From contig JAOAIK010000015.1 of the NCBI GenBank assembly GCA_026414745.1, forward strand, positions 1 to 64,000: DNA of 64,000 nt, written 5' to 3'. Of this stretch, positions 60,017 through 64,000 are shown in pieces (position 1 is the first letter of the stretch; each line of letters starts with the position of its first letter). The position numbers and the translations under genes are program-made. This DNA is from Roseococcus sp. GTDB lineage: Bacteria; Pseudomonadota; Alphaproteobacteria; Acetobacterales; Acetobacteraceae. The notes beneath the pieces are model-generated. The model was not told the DNA's origin. It saw nothing but the letters and a program-made list of their open reading frames with translations, and did no database searches.

Positions 60017-60541
60017 GTGACCCCAGACGAACTCAAATCCCACATCCGCGGGATTCCGGATTTTCCGAAACCCGGGATCCTCTTCTACGACATCTCCACC
60101 CTGCTGCGGCACGGGCCGGCCTGGAAGGCGGCCATGGGGCTGATGGCGCAGCGCGTCGCGCCCTACAAGCCCGATGTGCTGGCGGGGATCGAGAGCCGCG
60201 GCTTCCTGCTGGCCGCGCCGCTCGCCCTCGAACTCGGGCTCGGCTTCATCATGCTGCGCAAGCCGCGCAAGCTGCCCGGCGCCACCATCGGCCTCGACTA
60301 CGCGCTCGAATACGGCACCGACCGGATCGAGATGCAGGCCGATGCGGTGGAGCCGGGCCAGCGGGTCATCCTGCTCGATGACCTGCTGGCGACCGGGGGC
60401 ACCATGGCCGCCGGGGTGCGGCTGCTGCGGGCCGCGCGGGCGGAGGTGCCAGCCGTCGCGGCGATGATCGAGCTCACCTTCCTCAAGGGAAGGAGCCGCC
60501 TCGATGTCCCGGTCGAAACCCTCGTCGCCTACGACGCGTGA
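60017..60541 (+). CDS. apt: Adenine phosphoribosyltransferase
   Basis: A 174-residue enzyme making AMP from adenine and PRPP. It begins with a GTG start at [55 protein letters not shown] and the PRPP loop [17 protein letters not shown] are conserved. An in-frame ATG at 59900 would add 39 residues with no family match. Its last 38 bases overlap the start of the LOV kinase gene, which argues for translation coupling. Confidence 0.93.
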   Translation: MTPDELKSHIRGIPDFPKPGILFYDISTLLRHGPAWKAAMGLMAQRVAPYKPDVLAGIESRGFLLAAPLALELGLGFIMLRKPRKLPGATIGLDYALEYGTDRIEMQADAVEPGQRVILLDDLLATGGTMAAGVRLLRAARAEVPAVAAMIELTFLKGRSRLDVPVETLVAYDA

Positions 60542-62585
60542 GCCGGCACCGCCGGCCCTCCCGAGGCCGCGGCTGCGCCGTGACGAAGGCGGCAACGCTC
60601 TGCTGGAGGGGAGCGACGGCGCCATCGCGGCGACCGGCCTCGAAGGCGTGCTGGCGCTTGCCATCGCCGCCGCCCCGACCGGCATCACGGTCGCGGACCC
60701 CTCGCTGCCCGACTGCCCGCTCGTCTTCTGCAACCCGGCCTTCAGCCGCATCACCGGCTATCCGGCGGAGGAGGTGCTCGGCCGCAACTGCCGCTTCCTC
60801 CAGGGCCCGGGCACCGAGAAATCCGTGGTGCGGCAGATCCGCCGCGCCATCGCCGAGCAGAAGCCGATCACCGTCGAGTTCACCAACCACCGCAAGGACG
60901 GGCGGCGCTTCGTCAACGAGTTGCGCCTCGCCCCGGTCTTCGACCCCGAGGGGCGGCTCATCGCCTATGTCGGCATCCAGCACGACGTCACCGCCCGCAA
61001 GCGCGCCGAGCGCGAGGCCGAGAAGGCCCGCCGCGCCGCCGAGCGCGCCAACAAGGAGAAGAGCGACTTCCTCGCCTTCACGAGCCATGAGGTCCGCACG
61101 CCCCTGCACGGGGTGATGGGCACGCTCTCCCTGCTGCTCGACACGCCGCTCGATGCCGAGCAGCGCGCCTATGCCGAGACGGCGCGCCGCTGCGGCGCCA
61201 CGCTGCTGCACACGGTGAACGAGCTGCTCGACCTCTCGAAGATCGAGGCCGGCAAGCTCGACATCCACCCCGCGCCCTTCCGCCTCGCCGATGTGGTGAA
61301 GGACGTGCTCGACCTGCTCGCCCCGGCCGCAGCGGAGAAGGGGATCGAGCTGTCGGCGAGCCTCGACCACCTGCTGCCGGCCGAGCTGATCGGGGATGCG
61401 ACGCGCATCCGCCAGGTGCTGCTGAACCTCGCGGACAATGCGGTGAAGTTCACCCATCGCGGCTCGGTGGAGATCCGCCTCGCCGCGCTGCCCGACGGGC
61501 ATGTGGGCTTTGCCGTGACCGATACGGGCATCGGCATCCCGCCCAAGCTGCGCGCGAAGCTCTTCACCCGCTTCACCCAGGCCGAGGCGGGGGCCGAGCA
61601 GTCGGGCTCGGGCCTTGGGCTCGCGATCTGCAAACGGCTGGTGGCGCTGATGGGCGGGCAGATCGCGGTGGACAGCACGCCCGGCCGCGGCAGCACCTTC
61701 TTCTTCGACCTGCCCCTGCCGCCCGTGCCCGAATCCGGCGCGCCGCCCACCCGCCTCGCCCCGCGCGCCGAGCTGCTGCCGCCCCCGGCCCTGGCGCATG
61801 GCCGCATCCTGCTGGCCGAGGACGGCAAGGCGAACCAGCTCGTCGCCGCCGCCATCCTGCGCAAGGCCGGCTACACGGTGGAGCTGGCGCGCGACGGCGC
61901 CGAGGCGGTGGCCGCCGCCGACTCGGGCGACTACGACCTGATCCTGATGGACCTGCGCATGCCGCTGATGGACGGCTATGCCGCCACGCGGGCCATCCGG
62001 CAGATCCGCGGCCCGCGCGGGCGCGTGCCCATCATCGCCATGACCGCGAGCGTCATGCCCGGCGACGCCGAGCGCTGCCTCGAGGCGGGGATGGACGGCC
62101 ACCTCGCCAAGCCGCTCGACCGGCTGGAGCTGCTGCGCGCCGTGGAAAAGGTGCTGGAGAGCCGCCCGCGGCGGCCCCGCGCCCCCGCCCCCGCGCCGGA
62201 GCCGCACATCCAGCCCCCGTTGCTGGACCGCGAGACGCTGGAGGAGTTGCGCGCCGCCGTGGGCCCCGGCCGGCTGCCGCGCCTGATCAGCGTCTTCGCC
62301 GCCGAGACCAAGGACCGCGTGCGCCGCATGCATGGCCTGACCGACCCCGCGCGCATCGAGGAGGAGGCACACAGCCTCAAGGCCTCGGCCGCCACCTTCG
62401 GCGCCCTCGCCCTGCGCGATGCGGCCGCCCGGCTGGAGGAGGCCTGCCGGGCAGGCGACGAGGCCGCCTGGCGCGACATCCTCGACCAGCTTCCCGGCCT
62501 TGCCGAGCGCAGCATCGCCGCCTTCCCCCAGCCGCGCGGCGAACGGCGCGGCGAGGGCGCGCAGGGCGAGGGCGGCGAGGACTGA
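60504..62585 (+). CDS. LOV-domain hybrid sensor histidine kinase (LOV-HisKA-HATPase-REC-HPt)
   Basis: A 693-residue hybrid kinase. The PAS domain (about 50-165) is a LOV domain: GRNCRFLQG with photoactive Cys96, plus Asn128 (FTNHRKDG), Asn138 (RFVNEL) and Gln159 (VGIQHDVT), the usual FMN-binding set, so blue-light sensing is likely. A coiled linker leads to HisKA with His195 ([11 protein letters not shown]), an HATPase domain ([28 protein letters not shown]), a receiver with Asp483 ([13 protein letters not shown]) and an HPt domain with His623 ([11 protein letters not shown]). No membrane segment. It starts within apt and has GGAG upstream. Its output regulator is not in the window. Confidence 0.88.
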   Translation: MSRSKPSSPTTREPAPPALPRPRLRRDEGGNALLEGSDGAIAATGLEGVLALAIAAAPTGITVADPSLPDCPLVFCNPAFSRITGYPAEEVLGRNCRFLQGPGTEKSVVRQIRRAIAEQKPITVEFTNHRKDGRRFVNELRLAPVFDPEGRLIAYVGIQHDVTARKRAEREAEKARRAAERANKEKSDFLAFTSHEVRTPLHGVMGTLSLLLDTPLDAEQRAYAETARRCGATLLHTVNELLDLSKIEAGKLDIHPAPFRLADVVKDVLDLLAPAAAEKGIELSASLDHLLPAELIGDATRIRQVLLNLADNAVKFTHRGSVEIRLAALPDGHVGFAVTDTGIGIPPKLRAKLFTRFTQAEAGAEQSGSGLGLAICKRLVALMGGQIAVDSTPGRGSTFFFDLPLPPVPESGAPPTRLAPRAELLPPPALAHGRILLAEDGKANQLVAAAILRKAGYTVELARDGAEAVAAADSGDYDLILMDLRMPLMDGYAATRAIRQIRGPRGRVPIIAMTASVMPGDAERCLEAGMDGHLAKPLDRLELLRAVEKVLESRPRRPRAPAPAPEPHIQPPLLDRETLEELRAAVGPGRLPRLISVFAAETKDRVRRMHGLTDPARIEEEAHSLKASAATFGALALRDAAARLEEACRAGDEAAWRDILDQLPGLAERSIAAFPQPRGERRGEGAQGEGGED

Positions 62586-62678
62586 TCCCCCCATCCCGCG
62601 CTGGATTCTCGCCCCCCGCGCGCGCTATGCGTGCGCCGGTCCGCCTCGGGGGAGGCGGGCGCCTGAGGGGGTGCGGCG

Positions 62679-63206
62679 ATGGACCGGCGGGGGGTGCTGG
62701 GCCTGATCGCGATGGCGGGGCTGGCCGCGACGGCGCTGTCCGGATGCGGCAGCCCGCGCGTGGCCTCCTCCGCACGCTCGGGCGTTCCCGGCTATGGACC
62801 GGACGAGGAGCTCTCCTGCGTGCCCTATGCGCGCCTGCGCTCGGGCATCCAGCTCCGCGGCGACGCCTGGCAGTGGTGGGACGCTGCCGAGGGCATCTAT
62901 CCCCGCGCGCGCCGGCCGCATGTGGGCAGCGTGCTCGTCCTGGCGCGCTCCCGGCGGCTGCCGCAGGGGCATGTGGCGGTGGTCAGCCGCGTCCTCGGCC
63001 CGCGCGACATCCGGGTGGACCATGCCAACTGGGCCTCCGGCGCCGCGCGCGGCCGGGTGGCGCGCGACCAGCCGGTGCTCGATGTCTCGCCGCGCAACGA
63101 CTGGTCGCTGGTGCGCGTGTGGTATCCGCGGATCAACGATTTCGGGACCACGGTCTTCGCCGCGCACGGCTTCGTGCTGCCGCGGATGGACCTCGCCTCG
63201 CGCTGA
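62679..63206 (+). CDS. CHAP-domain lipoprotein
   Basis: A 175-residue protein with a lipobox LSGC (Cys23) after a hydrophobic signal that also carries an RR pair near the start. The CHAP core has Cys47 in LSCVPYAR, His98 in PQGHVAVVSR and VDHANW, like the protein encoded at 17559-18293 but without its long tail. It is likely a cell-wall amidase or peptidase anchored in a membrane. A 7-bp hairpin (62641-62647 with 62652-62658) lies just upstream of the ribosome site. A Bug gene follows, as after the first copy. Confidence 0.8.
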   Translation: MDRRGVLGLIAMAGLAATALSGCGSPRVASSARSGVPGYGPDEELSCVPYARLRSGIQLRGDAWQWWDAAEGIYPRARRPHVGSVLVLARSRRLPQGHVAVVSRVLGPRDIRVDHANWASGAARGRVARDQPVLDVSPRNDWSLVRVWYPRINDFGTTVFAAHGFVLPRMDLASR

Positions 63207-63240
63207 GATCCATGCCAAAGGCCGGGATCGGAGGATGCCG

Positions 63241-64000
63241 ATGACCCCGACCCGCCGCGCCGCGCTCGCCCTGCCCCTGCTCGCCGCCCCCGCCCTGGTC
63301 CGGGCCCAGGCCGCCTGGCCTGACCGGCCCGTGCGGATCATCGTGGGCTTTCCGGGCGGCTCCACCCCCGACATCGCGGCGCGCGCGGTGGCGGGGCATC
63401 TGCAGGCGGTGCTGGGCCAGCCCGTGGTGGTGGACAACCGCGCCGGCGCTGGCGGGGCCATCGGGGTGGAGGCGGCGGTGCGCGCGAATGACGGGCACAC
63501 GCTGGCCGTCACCATCGGCGGGCCGGGCTCCATCGCGCGCATCCTCAACCCGCAGCTTCCCTATGACCCGCAGACGGACCTCGCGCCCATCAGCCTGCTC
63601 GCGCGCATGCCCTTCGTGCTGAGCGTGACGCCCGGCCTGCCGGTGCGCAACCTCGCCGAGCTGATCGCCCATGCGCGGGCGAATCCGGGGCGGCTGAACT
63701 ACGGCTCGGTCGGCGCGGGCTCGACGGGGCATCTGCTGGTGGCGGAGCTCGCCGCCCGCCATGGGCTCGAGATGACGCATGTGCCCTTCCGCTCCGTGCC
63801 GCAGAGCGTGACGGAGCTGGTGGCCGGGCGCATCGAGCTGATGGCGGCGGCGGCGGGCTCGGTGCTCGCGCAGGCGCGGGCGGGGCAGGTGCGCGCCATC
63901 GCCGTCAGCGGCAGCCGGCGGATGGCCCAGCTTCCCGATGTGCCGCTGCTGACCGAGCAGGGCGAGCCGGGGGCGGGCATCTATGCCTGGATCGGCCTCT
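63241..64000 (+). CDS. Bug family (TctC) substrate-binding protein, cut by the window end
   Basis: The first 253 residues of a third Bug protein, with a signal peptide (RRAALALPLLAAPALVRAQ). Marks include RPVRIIVGFPGGSTPDIAARAV, VVDNRAGAGGAIGVEAAV, NYGSVGAGSTGHLLVAEL and MTHVPFRSVPQSVTELVAGRIEL. ATG 63241 follows GGAGG by 6 bases. The remaining 70 or so residues lie outside the window, as would any TctAB permease. Confidence 0.9.
   Translation, partial: MTPTRRAALALPLLAAPALVRAQAAWPDRPVRIIVGFPGGSTPDIAARAVAGHLQAVLGQPVVVDNRAGAGGAIGVEAAVRANDGHTLAVTIGGPGSIARILNPQLPYDPQTDLAPISLLARMPFVLSVTPGLPVRNLAELIAHARANPGRLNYGSVGAGSTGHLLVAELAARHGLEMTHVPFRSVPQSVTELVAGRIELMAAAAGSVLAQARAGQVRAIAVSGSRRMAQLPDVPLLTEQGEPGAGIYAWIGL

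Overview
This is a very GC-rich, gene-dense chromosomal segment of an alphaproteobacterium, most likely of the Acetobacteraceae (Roseomonas-like). I infer this from the gene content: three Bug-type (TctC) solute-binding proteins, PuuD-type urate hydroxylase, DSD1 and M81 enzymes, CaiB/HpcH enzymes, a DUF2842 protein and thrS-infC as neighbours. There are about 66 genes, many in short operons with 1-4 bp stop/start overlaps. I saw no rRNA, tRNA, CRISPR array, prophage or IS element, and no recognisable classical DNA-binding transcription factor.

Layout. 0-2.8 kb: end of glutaryl-CoA dehydrogenase, a DUF2721 protein, a Fe-S RNA methyltransferase and an N-carbamoyl-D-amino-acid hydrolase. 2.8-5.3 kb (-): thrS and infC; infC most likely starts at an AUA codon. 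5.4-10 kb: a NYN-domain protein, a glycosyltransferase, an alpha/beta hydrolase, an SDR protein and a TPR protein, with two pairs of convergent genes overlapping tail to tail. 10-13.5 kb (-): amidase, FAD monooxygenase, L-threonate dehydrogenase. 13.6-19.3 kb (+): small proteins, an MFS exporter, a Gfo/Idh/MocA oxidoreductase, RidA, a CHAP protein and a Bug protein. 19.4-24.5 kb (-): a five-gene operon with overlapping ends (threonine-synthase-like enzyme, M81 protein, DSD1 aldolase/dehydratase, and two HdrC/HdrB-like Fe-S proteins, the last carrying a duplicated 61-bp repeat inside its reading frame). 24.5-32.4 kb: M20 hydrolases, an NDP-forming acyl-CoA synthetase, a VOC protein, urate catabolism (uraH-puuD) and serA. 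32.4-32.85 kb: the remains of a DpnI-like restriction gene with an internal deletion.

33-36 kb: two small membrane proteins, then otnK-otnC (with the distant ltnD these give three steps of threonate breakdown) and a nitroreductase. 36-40 kb (-): a lysine/alanine-rich histone H1-like protein, a 0.6-kb non-coding stretch, citrate synthase, then cysQ-tsaC. 40-44.6 kb (+): two tandem M17 aminopeptidases, a quinone oxidoreductase and holC. 44.6-45.14 kb: a non-coding mosaic of hairpin repeats, including a 45-bp tandem array and inverted copies. 45-49 kb (-): Bug protein, epoxide hydrolase, ABC-F ATPase. 49-53.4 kb: ndk, CaiB-type CoA transferase, CitE-like lyase, LLM flavin monooxygenase. 53.4-58.4 kb (-): GNAT, upp, an ExbB/OmpA-domain pair, a small OmpA-like protein, an inositol monophosphatase and EF-P. 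58.5-64 kb: an FkbM-type methyltransferase, DUF2842, apt overlapping a blue-light (LOV) hybrid histidine kinase, a second CHAP protein, and a Bug protein cut by the window end.

How the genes work together. Most of the window is core metabolism (translation, nucleotide salvage, TCA entry) mixed with catabolism of nitrogenous compounds and organic acids (carbamoyl amino acids, urate, threonate, D-hydroxy amino acids, CoA-linked acids). The points most worth a second look are the overlapping operon with Fe-S partners, the in-frame repeat in its last gene, the hairpin-repeat mosaic, the decayed DpnI-like gene, the AUA start of infC and the LOV kinase fused by overlap to apt.
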